Shown in pieces: positions 38,363 through 47,443 of a stretch of DNA of 64,000 nucleotides. The position numbers and the translations under genes are program-made. Below the pieces are notes generated by a model, which was not told where the DNA came from, made no database searches, and saw nothing but the letters and a program-made list of their open reading frames with translations. This DNA is from DASWJZ01 sp963720705 (lineage in GTDB: Bacteria > Pseudomonadota > Alphaproteobacteria > Rhizobiales > Afifellaceae), in contig CAVRGJ010000002.1 of the NCBI GenBank assembly GCA_963720705.1, positions 372,001 through 436,000 on the forward strand. The letters are read 5' to 3'. The stretch's first letter is position 1. Each line of letters begins with the position of its first letter.

Positions 38363-38528
38363 GTTGGGCTCCTTCGTCGAATGCGGCGGTGGCGTCGCCG
38401 GCTTCAGATCGGAAATCTGAACAACCGGCGAGGAGGAGCGCCTGTCGCGCCGGGTTGCCGCGGATATAGTGGATTTTGTAAGCCGACGCCAGAGACCGGA
38501 AACGTTCTGCGGGGCGTAAAGTTTCGGG

Positions 38529-39161
38529 ATGCCGCACGGAGCCTTCGACCCGCTTGTTCTTGACGTGCGCGATCTCGGCTGCGTGCGCGGCGGCCGCGCT
38601 GTCTTTTCCGGCGTCTCATTCCGTCTTGAGCCTGGCAAGGCGCTCGCCGTCGTCGGCCCGAACGGCGCGGGGAAATCGAGCCTGCTTCGCCTGATCGCCG
38701 GGCTCCTGCGACCCGCTGCAGGCGAGCTTCGCTTTGAAGGACGCGCGGAGGATTCTCCGGTCACGCATTACGTCGGGCACGCGGACGCGCTGAAGCCGGC
38801 ACTGACGCTGCGCGAGACGCTTCGCTTCTGGAGTAGCGTCTATCGACAAGAGGGGCGCGTCGTTCTCGACCGCGACATCGACGAGGCCGCCGAGATCGCT
38901 GGCGTCGGACATGCGCTCGACCTTCACGTGGCGGTTCTCTCCGCCGGGCAACGGCGGCGGGCGGCGCTCGCGCGCCTGCTTCTTTCGCCGCGACCGCTGT
39001 GGCTGCTCGACGAGCCGGCCTCATCGCTCGACAGCGACGGCGAGGCGCTGCTCGGCCGGCTGATGACGGCGCACCTTTCGCGCTCCGGGCTGCTTGTCGC
39101 GGCGACGCATCAGGCGCTGCCAATAGAGGCGCATGCGACGCTTGAACTCGGTACAGCCTTC
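38529..39161 (+). CDS. ccmA: Heme exporter ATP-binding protein CcmA (reads on into ccmB)
   Basis: CcmA-like ATPase of 211 codons: Walker A VVGPNGAGKSSLLRLIAG, signature LSAGQRRRAALARLLL, Walker B LWLLDEPASSLD. It pairs with CcmB and CcmC to load heme on CcmE. No stop codon separates it from ccmB: the frame runs straight through to 39830, so the DNA as given encodes a 433-residue CcmA-CcmB fusion. In the +1 frame a TGA overlaps the ccmB ATG (tcATGAcg), the usual overlap form, so one extra or missing base near 39150 could have erased a normal stop. Confidence 0.9.
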
Positions 39162-39830
39162 ATGACGACGCTCCTCGCCGTCGCCGCGCAGACGCTCAAA
39201 CTCGGGCTTCGCGCCGGCGGCGGTGCGATCGTCGCGCTGATCTTCTTCCTCACGGTCGTCACGGTCGTGCCGTTCGGCGTCGGGCCGGAGCTCAAGCTTC
39301 TCTCCCGCATCGGGCCGGCGATGCTTTGGATCGCGGCACTGCTTGCTTCGCTCCTCGGCCTTGAGCGGCTGTTCGGTGCCGACCGCGAGGACGGTTCGCT
39401 CGACCTTTATGTCGTCTCCGGCGAGCCGCTCGTCGTCTATGTGCTCGGCCGCGTCGCCGGCCACTGGATCGCGACGGCACTTCCGATCGTCGTCGCCGCG
39501 CCGATCCTCGGACTGCTTCTTAATCTCGAGCCGCTGGCGATGGGTGCCGTAGCGTTGACGCTGCTCGTAGGCTCGCCGGCGCTGACGCTGATCGGCGCCG
39601 TTGGCGCGGCGCTCACCGCCGGCCTTCCGCGCGGCGGCCTGCTCATCGCGGTCTTGGTGCTGCCGCTTACGGTGCCGGTGCTGATCTTCGGCGTAGCGGC
39701 GACGACCGGCGCGATTTCCGACCCCGAGCCGTTCCTCTCGCCTTTCCTCCTGCTCTGCGCGGGAACGCTCGCCGCGCTGGCGCTCGCGCCGATCGCCGCC
39801 GCAGCGGCGTTAAGGCTCGCGCTTGAGTGA
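39162..39830 (+). CDS. ccmB: Heme exporter permease CcmB
   Basis: From the ATG at 39162 the 222 residues match CcmB in length and in six hydrophobic segments, with LLSRIGPAMLWIAALLASLL, LERLFGADREDGSLDL and the C-terminal ISDPEPFLSPFLLLCAGTLA. It forms the membrane part of the CcmAB ATPase. In this sequence it is continuous with ccmA. Followed by ccmC after 59 bases. Confidence 0.93.
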   Translation: MTTLLAVAAQTLKLGLRAGGGAIVALIFFLTVVTVVPFGVGPELKLLSRIGPAMLWIAALLASLLGLERLFGADREDGSLDLYVVSGEPLVVYVLGRVAGHWIATALPIVVAAPILGLLLNLEPLAMGAVALTLLVGSPALTLIGAVGAALTAGLPRGGLLIAVLVLPLTVPVLIFGVAATTGAISDPEPFLSPFLLLCAGTLAALALAPIAAAAALRLALE

Positions 39831-39889
39831 TCGCAACCGATTGATCTGCCGCATTGCCGATCAACCTCTGCGGCAATAGGTTCCGGGCC

Positions 39890-40666
39890 ATGCCGAGCCT
39901 GATCGCACCTCTGACGAACTTGGCCAACCCGACCCGCTTCCTCGCGTTTTCCGCGCGGGTTCTGCCGTGGCTCGCGGGCGTGGACGCAATTCTTTTTGTC
40001 CTCGGCCTCTACTTCGCGCTTTATGCTTCGCCTCCCGACTACCAGCAGGGCGACAGCGTGAGGATCATGTACGTGCACGTCCCGGCGACGACACTTGCGA
40101 TGGGCTGCTACGTGCTGATGGCGATCGCGGCGCTAGGCACGCTGGTCTGGCGGCATCCGCTTGCCGACGTTACGGCGAAGAGCGCGGCGCCGCTCGGCGC
40201 GGCATTGACGTTTCTGGGCCTCGTCACCGGCTCGATCTGGGGGAAGCCGATGTGGGGCGCGTGGTGGGTATGGGACGCGCGGCTCACCTCTTTCCTCGTG
40301 CTCTTCATCATGTATCTCGGGTTGATCGCGCTCTGGCGCGCCTTCGACGATCCCTCGCGCGCCGGCCGCGTCGCTGCAGTGCTCATCCTGGTCGGATCGG
40401 TCAACATCCCGATCATCAAATTCTCGGTCGATTGGTGGAACACGCTGCATCAGGGTGAGAGCATCTTCCGAATGAGCGGGCCGACAATCGATCCGTCAAT
40501 GCTCTATCCGCTCTTCGTCATGCTCGCTGCCTTTGCGGCGCTCTTCGTGACGCTGCTCTTGGCGGCGATGCGCGCCGAGATCTTCCGCCGTCGCGTGCGC
40601 GCTGCGGAACTTGTCGCGGCCGGCCCGGCGGGCGCCGCGCGTCCTTTGCTGCAGACGTCGCCATGA
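39890..40666 (+). CDS. ccmC: Heme transporter/export protein CcmC
   Basis: A 258-residue membrane protein with six helices. The tryptophan-rich WWD motif is WGAWWVWDARLTSFLVL, and the heme-ligand histidines lie in RIMYVHVPATTLAMG and SVDWWNTLHQGESI. Start MPSLIAPLTNLANPTRF at 39890 is favoured over an ATG twelve codons earlier. It presents heme to CcmE in the periplasm. The stop overlaps ccmD (ATGA). Confidence 0.94.
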   Translation: MPSLIAPLTNLANPTRFLAFSARVLPWLAGVDAILFVLGLYFALYASPPDYQQGDSVRIMYVHVPATTLAMGCYVLMAIAALGTLVWRHPLADVTAKSAAPLGAALTFLGLVTGSIWGKPMWGAWWVWDARLTSFLVLFIMYLGLIALWRAFDDPSRAGRVAAVLILVGSVNIPIIKFSVDWWNTLHQGESIFRMSGPTIDPSMLYPLFVMLAAFAALFVTLLLAAMRAEIFRRRVRAAELVAAGPAGAARPLLQTSP

Positions 40667-40821
40667 CGCATCTCGGCTACATCGTTGCCGCGTATCTCGC
40701 GAGCACGATCGTGCTCCTCGGCATGGTCGCGGGCGTGCTTCTCGATCTCGGCGCGCAGAAGCGGAAGCTCGCGCGGCTCGAGGCGAGCGGCGTACGTCGG
40801 CGCTCGGAGGTAGCACGATGA
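40663..40821 (+). CDS. ccmD: Heme exporter protein CcmD
   Basis: A 52-residue protein, MTHLGYIVAAYLASTIVLL onward, with a single membrane helix then a basic tail (DLGAQKRKLARLEASG), as in CcmD. ATG 40663 overlaps the ccmC stop and its own TGA (40819-40821) overlaps the ccmG ATG, both as ATGA. CcmD helps release holo-CcmE from CcmABC. Confidence 0.92.
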   Translation: MTHLGYIVAAYLASTIVLLGMVAGVLLDLGAQKRKLARLEASGVRRRSEVAR

Positions 40822-41409
40822 GCGACGCAGCAGAGACCGCCGGCGAGGCGAGGGCGCATTCGTCGATGAAGCGGCTCTGGCTCATCCTGCCGCTCGCGGG
40901 CTTTCTTGCGCTCGCTGTTCTTTTCGCGGTGCGGCTGAACGCCGGCGACCCGTCGCGTCTCCCATCCGCGCTTCTGAACAAGCCCGTTCCGGATTTCTCG
41001 CTGCCGCCGATCGAAGCGGGAGCCGAAGCGGGGCTTTCGAGCGCCGACCTTTCGAAGGGCGTGCACCTCGTCAACGTCTGGGCGTCGTGGTGCGGACCGT
41101 GCCGGCTCGAGCATCCGATCCTGCTGCAACTCGCCGCCGACAAGCGCTTCGACCTCGTCGGTATCAACTACAAGGATGTGCCGGAGAACGCGCAGCGCTT
41201 CCTCGGCGCGCTCGGCGATCCGTTCACGCAGAATCGGCGCCGACCGCGACGGCAAGACGGGGATCGACTGGGGCGTCTACGGCGTGCCGGAAACCTTCGT
41301 CGTGAGGGACGGGATCATCCTGCACAAGTTCATCGGCCCGCTCTCGGAAGAGGGGCTCGCAGGCGATCTCATGCCGGCCCTTGAGAGGGCGTTAGACAAG
41401 CCGGACTAA
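40818..41409 (+). pseudogene. ccmG: Thiol:disulfide interchange protein CcmG/DsbE, frame broken once
   Basis: The first frame gives the membrane anchor (LWLILPLAGFLALAVLF), the thioredoxin active site NVWASWCGPCRLEHP and VGINYKDVPENAQRF. Near 41231 one extra base (gcagaatcgg instead of gcagatcgg) shifts the frame; the rest, RIGADRDGKTGIDWGVYGVP with the cis-Pro loop PETFVV, continues one frame on to TAA 41409. With the base removed, a normal 196-residue CcmG results, which reduces apocytochrome c thiols. Because the gene is needed for cytochrome c maturation, an error is more likely than loss. Confidence 0.9.
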
Positions 41410-41432
41410 GATACCCGCTTGCGGACACGGCG

Positions 41433-41801
41433 CTAAGGGTCGCAACCCCAAACGCGGATGATACAGCTCGATCCCCGTCCGCCCCTCACAGCACATTCGG
41501 CGAGCGCGCGATTTTGGGCCGCGAATCGGCTCGATTGGATCCCCCAACCAAAAGCCGTGCTGCCTCGCGCTTGATCCGCTGCATAGGCGGCGCAGGCGTG
41601 CCGGAATTGCACGACAACGTGGCAGCCGTGAGCTCCGCACTCCTGAATCGCCCTTCGATTAGCGTCGCCCTGTCGTGCGTAGCCATAGGAGTACCCGAAA
41701 TGGCTGCCGTGATTTGTATCGATTGCGAGAGCGCCGGCGGCATTTGCCGGACCGCCGAGCGTCATCACGAAGAGCAAAGTAAGGCGTCCGAAGACACGCA
41801 T
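41433..41801 (-). CDS. DUF4189 family secreted protein
   Basis: A 122-residue protein with a signal peptide (LTLLFVMTLGGPANA) and a DUF4189-like mature part: FGYSYGYARQGDANRRAIQECG, HVVVQFRHACAAYAADQ and GWGIQSSRFAAQNRALAECA, with six cysteines that likely form disulfides. Function unknown. It sits convergent to ccmG and splits the usual ccmG/septation protein A neighbourhood. Confidence 0.82.
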   Translation of the reverse strand: MRVFGRLTLLFVMTLGGPANAAGALAIDTNHGSHFGYSYGYARQGDANRRAIQECGAHGCHVVVQFRHACAAYAADQARGSTAFGWGIQSSRFAAQNRALAECAVRGGRGSSCIIRVWGCDP

Positions 41802-41870
41802 GAACTTCTCCCGGATAAGACCGTTTACCTCGAATCGTAGCGAAGGTCGGTGCGTAGCGATATGACCTCG

Positions 41871-42506
41871 CTACTTAGCCTCCGGCAGCGCGTGGCGCTG
41901 GATCAGCGGCATCTGCGTCAGCGTGAAGAGGATGGTGAGCGGCATGATGCCGAACACCTTGAAGTTCACCCATGCGTCGTCGGAGAAGTTCCGCCACACC
42001 ACCTCGTTCGCGGCGGCGAGGAAGAAGAAGAACAGCCCCCAGCGGAAGGTGAGCTTGCGCCAGCCCTCGTCGTCGAGGCGGAAGACGGTGTCGAAGACAT
42101 AGCCGAGGAGCGGGCGCTTGAAGAGGAGGCCGCCAAGAAGCGTCGCGCCGAAAAGCACGTTTACGATCGTTGGCTTCATCTTGATGAAGGCCTCGTCCTG
42201 CAGCGCGAGCGTCAGCCCGCCGAAGACGAGGACGACGATGCCGGTGACGACCGGCATGATAGGCAACCGCCGCGTGAGGAGGAGCGAGGCCGCGAGCGCG
42301 ACGAACGTCGCCACGATGAAAAGCGCGGTCGCGACGAAGAGCTTGCCGCCGAGGGCTGCGAGCGGCGGAAAAATCTTAGCAAGCTGAGCGGCATAGGCGT
42401 TGCCGAGGAAGAAGACGGCGAGCGGCCCGAGCTCGAGCGCAAGCTTCAGGATCGGATTGATCTGCGCGTGCGACGGATCGTTCGGCCCGCGTTCGAAGAG
42501 ACCCAT
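41871..42506 (-). CDS. yciB: Septation protein A / intracellular septation protein (YciB family)
   Basis: A 211-residue membrane protein with five or six helices and the YciB hallmarks LKLALELGPLAVFFLGNA, GLTLALQDEAFIKMKPTIVN and WRKLTFRWGLFFFFLAAANEVVWR. Its ATG overlaps the ftsY stop (TGATG, 42504-42508). The family interacts with division and elongation proteins. The gene order ftsY-yciB is standard in Rhizobiales. Confidence 0.94.
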   Translation of the reverse strand: MGLFERGPNDPSHAQINPILKLALELGPLAVFFLGNAYAAQLAKIFPPLAALGGKLFVATALFIVATFVALAASLLLTRRLPIMPVVTGIVVLVFGGLTLALQDEAFIKMKPTIVNVLFGATLLGGLLFKRPLLGYVFDTVFRLDDEGWRKLTFRWGLFFFFLAAANEVVWRNFSDDAWVNFKVFGIMPLTILFTLTQMPLIQRHALPEAK

Positions 42507-43549
42507 CAGGAGAGCCCCGCGATCGCGCGGGAGAAATCGCGCGCGGAAAAAGGCTGAAGGTCTTCAATGGCTTCGCCGACGCCGATGAAGTGCACCGGCA
42601 GTCCCGTCCTGGCGGCGATTGCGACCAGGATGCCGCCGCGTGCGGTGCCGTCGAGCTTGGTCATCACGAGCCCCGTCACACCTGCCTCCGCACGGAAAAC
42701 ATCGACCTGATTCAAGGCGTTCTGCCCGGTTGTCGCATCGAGGGTCAAGAGCACGGCGTGCGGCGCGCTCGCGTCCTGCTTCCTAAGGACGCGGATGACC
42801 TTGGCAAGCTCGGCCATAAGCTCCGCCTTGTTGTGGAGCCGCCCGGCAGTATCGACCAGAAGCACGTCGGCGCCGGATTGTCTTGCTTCCTCAAGCGCTT
42901 CGAAGGCGAGACTCGCGGCGTCGGAGCCGGGGGCGCGGGCAACGACAGCGGCATTCGCGCGCTCGCCCCAGATCTTCAGCTGCTCGATCGCGGCGGCGCG
43001 GAAAGTGTCGCCGGCGGCAAGGGTCACCGATTTGCCCTCGGTGCGGAAGCGCGCGGCGAGCTTGCCGATGGTGGTGGTCTTGCCGGTGCCGTTCACGCCG
43101 ACGACGAGGATGACGAAGGGGCGGTGATCCGCGTTGATCTCCAACGGTTTGGCGACCGGCGCCAATGTCCTTTCGACCTCGGCGGCGAGGACTTGGCGGA
43201 CCTCCTCCGGGGTGACTTCCTTGTCGAGCCGCTGGCGCGACAACGCCTCGACGACGCGCGCCGCCGTGGCGCTGCCGAGATCGGCCTTCAGCAGCAAATC
43301 CTCAAGCTCGTCAAGCGCTTCGGCGTCAAGCTTGCGCTTTAGGAAGACGTCAGCGATGCCGGTGGTCAGCGACTGAGAGGAGCGGGAAAGGCCGGTCTTC
43401 AGCCGGTTCCACCAGCTTTGCTTCGCGGATTCGACGGGCGATTCCGCAGGTTTTTCAGCGGCTTGCGGGGAGAGGCTCTCGGTTCGGGTGGCACGCTCCG
43501 GCGTTTCGCCGAGGAGCCGACCCAGGAATCCTCTGCGCGACTCCGCCAT
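42506..43549 (-). CDS. ftsY: Signal recognition particle receptor FtsY
   Basis: A 347-residue SRP GTPase with an acidic/Pro N-terminal region of about 45 residues, the N domain (WWNRLKTGLSRSSQSL; LLKADLGSATAARVVE) and the G domain: GVNGTGKTTTIGKLA, DTAGRLHNKAELM and TKLDGTARGG, ending GVGEAIEDLQPFSARDF. It docks SRP-ribosome complexes at the inner membrane. Overlaps mtaB upstream and yciB downstream as TGATG, making a tightly packed unit. Confidence 0.97.
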   Translation of the reverse strand: MAESRRGFLGRLLGETPERATRTESLSPQAAEKPAESPVESAKQSWWNRLKTGLSRSSQSLTTGIADVFLKRKLDAEALDELEDLLLKADLGSATAARVVEALSRQRLDKEVTPEEVRQVLAAEVERTLAPVAKPLEINADHRPFVILVVGVNGTGKTTTIGKLAARFRTEGKSVTLAAGDTFRAAAIEQLKIWGERANAAVVARAPGSDAASLAFEALEEARQSGADVLLVDTAGRLHNKAELMAELAKVIRVLRKQDASAPHAVLLTLDATTGQNALNQVDVFRAEAGVTGLVMTKLDGTARGGILVAIAARTGLPVHFIGVGEAIEDLQPFSARDFSRAIAGLS

Positions 43550-45013
43550 CAGGCAGCTGCTCGAATCTCTTGCGCAAACAAGTGTTTGTCGGAAGCGCTT
43601 TCAATCCTCGCTGACATGATCTCGCCCGCTGCGCCGCCTTTGAATTCGACCGGAAGATAATGCTCCGTGCGGCCGAAGCCGGGCTTCTCCACGAGGATAT
43701 TCCGCACCTTGCCGACCTCCGCGGAAAGACGCGCGGACAATGCACTATGGCCCGCCTGGCGCGCCGTCCTGGCGCGCGCGCGGGCGAGGTCGGGGGCGAC
43801 TTGGGGCATCCGCGCGGCGGGGGTTCCGGATCGCGCGGAGAAGGGAAAAACGTGGAGCAGCGTCAGCCCGCATTCTTCGACGAGAGCCAGCGTGTTTTGA
43901 AACATCGCATCGGTCTCGGTCGGGAAGCCGGCGATCAGATCCGCGCCAAGCACGATGTCGGGGCGGAGGCGCCGCACGCGCTCGGCGAAGCGGATCGCAT
44001 CGGCGCGGCTGTGGCGGCGCTTCATGCGCTTCAGGATCATGTCGTCGCCCGACTGGAGCGAGAGATGCAGATGCGGCATCAGCCGGTCCTCCTCCGCGAT
44101 GGCGCGCATCAGCTTGGCGTCGGCCTCGACGGAATCGATCGAGGAGAGACGCAGGCGCGGAAGCTCCGGCACATGCTTCAGTATCGCGCGCACCAGCGCG
44201 CCGAGCTTCGGTTGGCCGGGGAGGTCGGCGCCGTAGGCGGTGATGTCGACGCCGGTCAGCACGATCTCGGCGACGCCGCGCTCCGCAAGCCGGCGCACCG
44301 CATCGACCACCGCGCCCATCGGCACGGAGCGCGAGTTGCCGCGGCCGTAGGGGATGATGCAGAAAGTGCAGCGATGATCGCAGCCGTTCTGCACCTGCAC
44401 GAAGGCGCGGGCGCGCTCGTTTCCGCTGCTGTCGTCGGGGGCGGCGAAGCCATCGATGAGATGCGCGGCGGTCTCGCGCACGGAAAAAATGTCGCCGACG
44501 CGGATTTTTTCTGACGTTGAGAGGCCGAAGTCGGGGAGGGGGCGTGTGCCTTGCCCACGGTCGTCATCGCCGGGCTTGACCCGGCGATCCATTCCGCGGC
44601 GGTCCATGCCACGTTCGGCGGGGACGGACTCGGGTTGCCGGGTCAAGCCCGGCAATGACGACATCAGTGTTGTGGCCGAGGCGATCGGCGCCGCGCGCTC
44701 TTCCATCCAATCGCCGATACAATTCCGCGTGGAGCTTCTCCTCGTTGCCGAGCACGAGATCGACCTCCGGCATGGCGGCGAATTTCTCCGGCTCGGTCTG
44801 CGCGGCGCAGCCGGAGACGACGATCGTCTTCAGCGGGTGCTCGCGGCGCGCCTTGCGGATCGCCTGCCTGGCCTGGCGCACGGCCTCCGCCGTCACCGCG
44901 CAGGTGTTGACGAGGATCGCGTCGTCCAAGCCAGCCTCCGCCGCGCGGGCCTGCATCGCAAGCAATTCCGCGGCGTTCAGACGACAGCCGAAGGTGAGGG
45001 TGGTGAGGGGCAT
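43549..45013 (-). pseudogene. mtaB: tRNA t6A37 methylthiotransferase MtaB, interrupted by a palindromic element
   Basis: From ATG 45013 (after AGGAGGAACCA) the UPF0004 domain is intact with its three cluster cysteines (FGCRLNAAE, NTCAV, SGCAAQ). The radical-SAM domain (CDHRCTFCIIP) and TRAM-like end follow in the next frame to 43549. Between them, in the interdomain linker, lies the 99-bp palindromic element at 44562-44660. The element is open in both frames; one extra base in its centre prevents continuous reading. Without it the protein would carry an inserted peptide of about 55 residues between its domains. Adds the methylthio group to t6A37 when intact. Confidence 0.88.
44562..44660. repeat. 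Dispersed palindromic element inside mtaB
   Basis: Outer arms cgtcatcgccgggcttgacc and its near inverse ggtcaagcccggcaatgacg bound a 99-bp unit. The 42 bases from ccacggtcgtc to ccattccg are shared with the element in dapF (49259-49356). Read on the coding strand, both give VVxxGLDP at one end and GMDRRVKPGDDDRG at the other. No transposase or target duplication was evident; probably a non-autonomous mobilised repeat. Confidence 0.9.
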
Positions 45014-45107
45014 TGGTTCCTCCTATGCGTTGGCTAGGCCTCCCCTAGAGTAACGCAAATCGGCGGCACTGCGCTGAAGTGCTGGGGAGGACCGCGAAAA
45101 TCCGGCG

Positions 45108-45836
45108 TTGATCAGCGGATCAAAGCCACCTGGGCCGAGTCGGGAGAAGCAGCCTCAATTTGAGATTGCATTATCTGACCAGATTTGCATCAATTGTCAG
45201 GGCACTGGGGCATGTTGCGAAGTGATTGATAATCCACCCACCGGCGGGGGGCCGCCTAAAGACGCAGACCGACCTGAGTCAAACGACCCTCTCGCAAAGT
45301 ATGAAATTTCCAAACCATCGGACAATCTCCAGAGCAATAGCGCGCGCTTTTCCTATAGGCTCTCGGAGTTAGTCTTCGGTAGTCTTCTTGCTTCGTATAT
45401 TCTTGGGTTTGTAAGTGTCGTTGCAGCGCAAATGGCGCTGCCTAGATTTCCGAGTATGCACTTGGATAGTGTGTCCGATTTGAGTCAAATCGCGCAAAGG
45501 CCGCTTGGAGAACTTCGACTCACTGAGCTTCATGCCTACATAGTCTTGCTCATGCGAACCATACCACCGCCTAGGATGATAGATCCAGTCGAATACTATT
45601 CAAGTGTTATATCACTGTCATCTACGCTATTTCTGTTTCAATATCTTCTGGTTTCGATCCTATTTGCGATGTATACAGCTCTCTTGTATATAACATATCA
45701 TCAGAGTATTATTTATCTATCATACGATCGCGGTAAGTCATACGTCGACTTTCTAATAGCTGGCATGATAGGAGTCTTCTTTGGTCTTTCAATGATCGCA
45801 CCGTTCCTTAGACTCTGGCCTTTATTGGCTCAATGA
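45108..45836 (+). CDS. Membrane protein of unknown function in AT-richer island
   Basis: A 242-residue frame beginning at TTG 45108 or later. The N-terminal part is soluble with a CxxC...CC cluster (QICINCQGTGACCEV) that could bind metal; four hydrophobic segments follow (VFGSLLASYILGFVSVVAA; FLFQYLLVSILFAMYTALL; LIAGMIGVFFGLSMIAPFL among them). Codon use and base composition are distinctly AT-richer than neighbours, pointing to transfer. I recognise no family. The stop overlaps the next frame (ATGA), suggesting an original operon. Confidence 0.55.
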   Translation: MISGSKPPGPSREKQPQFEIALSDQICINCQGTGACCEVIDNPPTGGGPPKDADRPESNDPLAKYEISKPSDNLQSNSARFSYRLSELVFGSLLASYILGFVSVVAAQMALPRFPSMHLDSVSDLSQIAQRPLGELRLTELHAYIVLLMRTIPPPRMIDPVEYYSSVISLSSTLFLFQYLLVSILFAMYTALLYITYHQSIIYLSYDRGKSYVDFLIAGMIGVFFGLSMIAPFLRLWPLLAQ

Positions 45837-46349
45837 CAACTCTTATATTACTTTATAAACTACTTCTTATCGACCAGTATTGCGGAGACATTGCAGGAAG
45901 AATGGGATTGACGAAGAAGAGGAGCGGAGTGGAGTTCGAAACTGCAAATAGGCGCGAAAGGCGGCGACGGGTTGGGCACGTCAAGGGGACATTTCGCGGC
46001 CTTGCGCGCGAAATCGATGAAGAGTGGCGGCCCGACCGAAGGGTGGGCGGTGATTTACACTTGGTCCTCCGCGGGATCATGGTCGCAATGGATTGCGGCG
46101 AGTGTTATGGTAGCAATTGTCGTGGCCTGGATAGCCGGCGTGTCGTCGGGGGCAATCGGAGATGAGGGGGCGAGGTGGGCGGCTTACGGCAACCTTCTGG
46201 CTTGCGCCGTCGTTGCGGGAGGCCCTCTGAGGTCGCCTGGCGAAGCGATAAGCAGGATGTCTTCAAGCATCGAAGCGAAGGCGCTCGACAGTGCGCTGCG
46301 CGAGGTGATCCGGAAACTTGACGTCGAAAAGACGTCATCAGGTTTGTAG
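45833..46349 (+). pseudogene. Fragmentary small membrane-protein gene
   Basis: A frame from ATG 45833 (MTTLILLYKLLLIDQYCGD), coupled to the preceding gene, becomes Arg-rich and implausible after about 50 residues. Another frame, readable from ATG 46017 to 46349 (MKSGGPTEGWAVIYTW), holds two membrane segments (AASVMVAIVVAWIAGVSSG; NLLACAVVAGGP) and a helical tail. They may be one gene with a frameshift or two genes. No family recognised. Confidence 0.35.
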
Positions 46350-46589
46350 GGCTTCCAACGACAGGGCAGGCGCGATCCAGCTCGGAGGAGCCATATCGCC
46401 GGAGTATGCGTTGCGGTGCTAGGCTGGCTTTGTGGCCTGCGGTTCAGCTGGGCACGGTCGCGTATCGAAGATATCTGGGCAGGTAATAGTGCGGCTCTTT
46501 TAATTGGCGTTCATCTCTGTCTTATCGCCTCGATTGCCGTTTCTCATTAACGGCGCCCTGGACGGAAAGATCGATGACGCAAACCAAAT

Positions 46590-46970
46590 GACCGTTGGAG
46601 AAGCAGGAGGCGCTTTGACGTTTTCGTCCTCGGGTTGGTCCTCGCTGGTTACTCGGTGTTCTTCCTCTCGACCGTTCGCTTTTTAACTCCCGTGGCCGCG
46701 GAAAGCACATTGCTATGTCTCGGTGTTTCGATCCCGATTCGCTTGTGCTCAAGAGGATATTTCTCCTTGGTAATCTTGTTGCGGCCGCGCTGTCCGTTAC
46801 GCCCGGGTTACTTATCTATATCGACGTCACAAATCCGCCGAATGGGATAGAGTTGGAGACACGTGCTCTACCGGCATTTCATGATCATCCTCGGATTTCT
46901 GTTGCTTGTGGCGCGCGAGGTGAAATTCGACGAGTTCGATGTGACCGGGGATCGGATCGGCGGCCGGTAG
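46590..46970 (+). pseudogene. Decayed membrane-protein gene, at least two frame breaks
   Basis: Three overlapping frames read as one protein: VLAGYSVFFLSTVRFLTPVA (to about 46710), then LVLKRIFLLGNLVAAALSVT and LLIYIDVTNPPNGIE (to about 46878), then MIILGFLLLVAREVKFDEF to TAG 46970. Joining them needs two single-base corrections. Around three hydrophobic segments. The stretch 46350-46590 shows nothing I can support. Confidence 0.38.
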
Positions 46971-46979
46971 ACACTTCCG

Positions 46980-47234
46980 ATGGTTTTCGGCAGCAGAGCG
47001 TTAAACGTCCTCTACGCTTTGCTGAGCGGGTTTGCTGTCTGCGTGTTGTTTGTTACGATGTTGATTTATGGCGCGCACTCGGGGGTAACGAACTTCCTAG
47101 TCGCGACAACAATCGCCTTCCTTAGTGCAGCCTTGCTGACTATAGCGTATCGGTCTAGTTCCAAGCGTTTGTTTTACAAGTCGACGCGTATTTTGATGCT
47201 CCTCTTACCTGTCTGCATGTTGACTGGCCTTTAG
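46980..47234 (+). CDS. Small membrane protein of unknown function
   Basis: An intact 84-residue frame with three hydrophobic segments: NVLYALLSGFAVCVLFVTML, FLVATTIAFLSAALLTIAY and ILMLLLPVCMLTGL, with basic residues between the last two. It begins nine bases after the preceding fragment, consistent with an operon of small membrane proteins in the transferred island. No family recognised. Confidence 0.5.
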   Translation: MVFGSRALNVLYALLSGFAVCVLFVTMLIYGAHSGVTNFLVATTIAFLSAALLTIAYRSSSKRLFYKSTRILMLLLPVCMLTGL

Positions 47235-47235
47235 A

Positions 47236-47425
47236 ATGTTTCCTTATTTGATCACCTATCTGATCGCAGTCCAGCTTTCTTTATCGCATTTGCATTCATT
47301 TCCCCTGACAATCCAGAACTCGGCTTCGTTACGCAATCAAGGCTGCGAACCTCGCGATTTGCTTTCTTGGCTTCTCGGTGTTTGCCGGCCGTCGGTATTT
47401 TAGGAAACCAGCCGAGCTGGGGTAG
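47236..47425 (+). pseudogene. Fragment of a small membrane-protein gene
   Basis: ATG 47236 (MFPYLITYLIAVQ) is followed two bases after the previous stop. Sensible hydrophobic sequence continues only by switching frames: FFIAFAFISPDNPELGFV, then AANLAICFLGFSVFAGRRYF to TAG 47425. Two frame breaks would be needed. Probably a two-helix protein. Confidence 0.33.
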
Positions 47426-47443
47426 CTGGCATCGGCATTCGAC

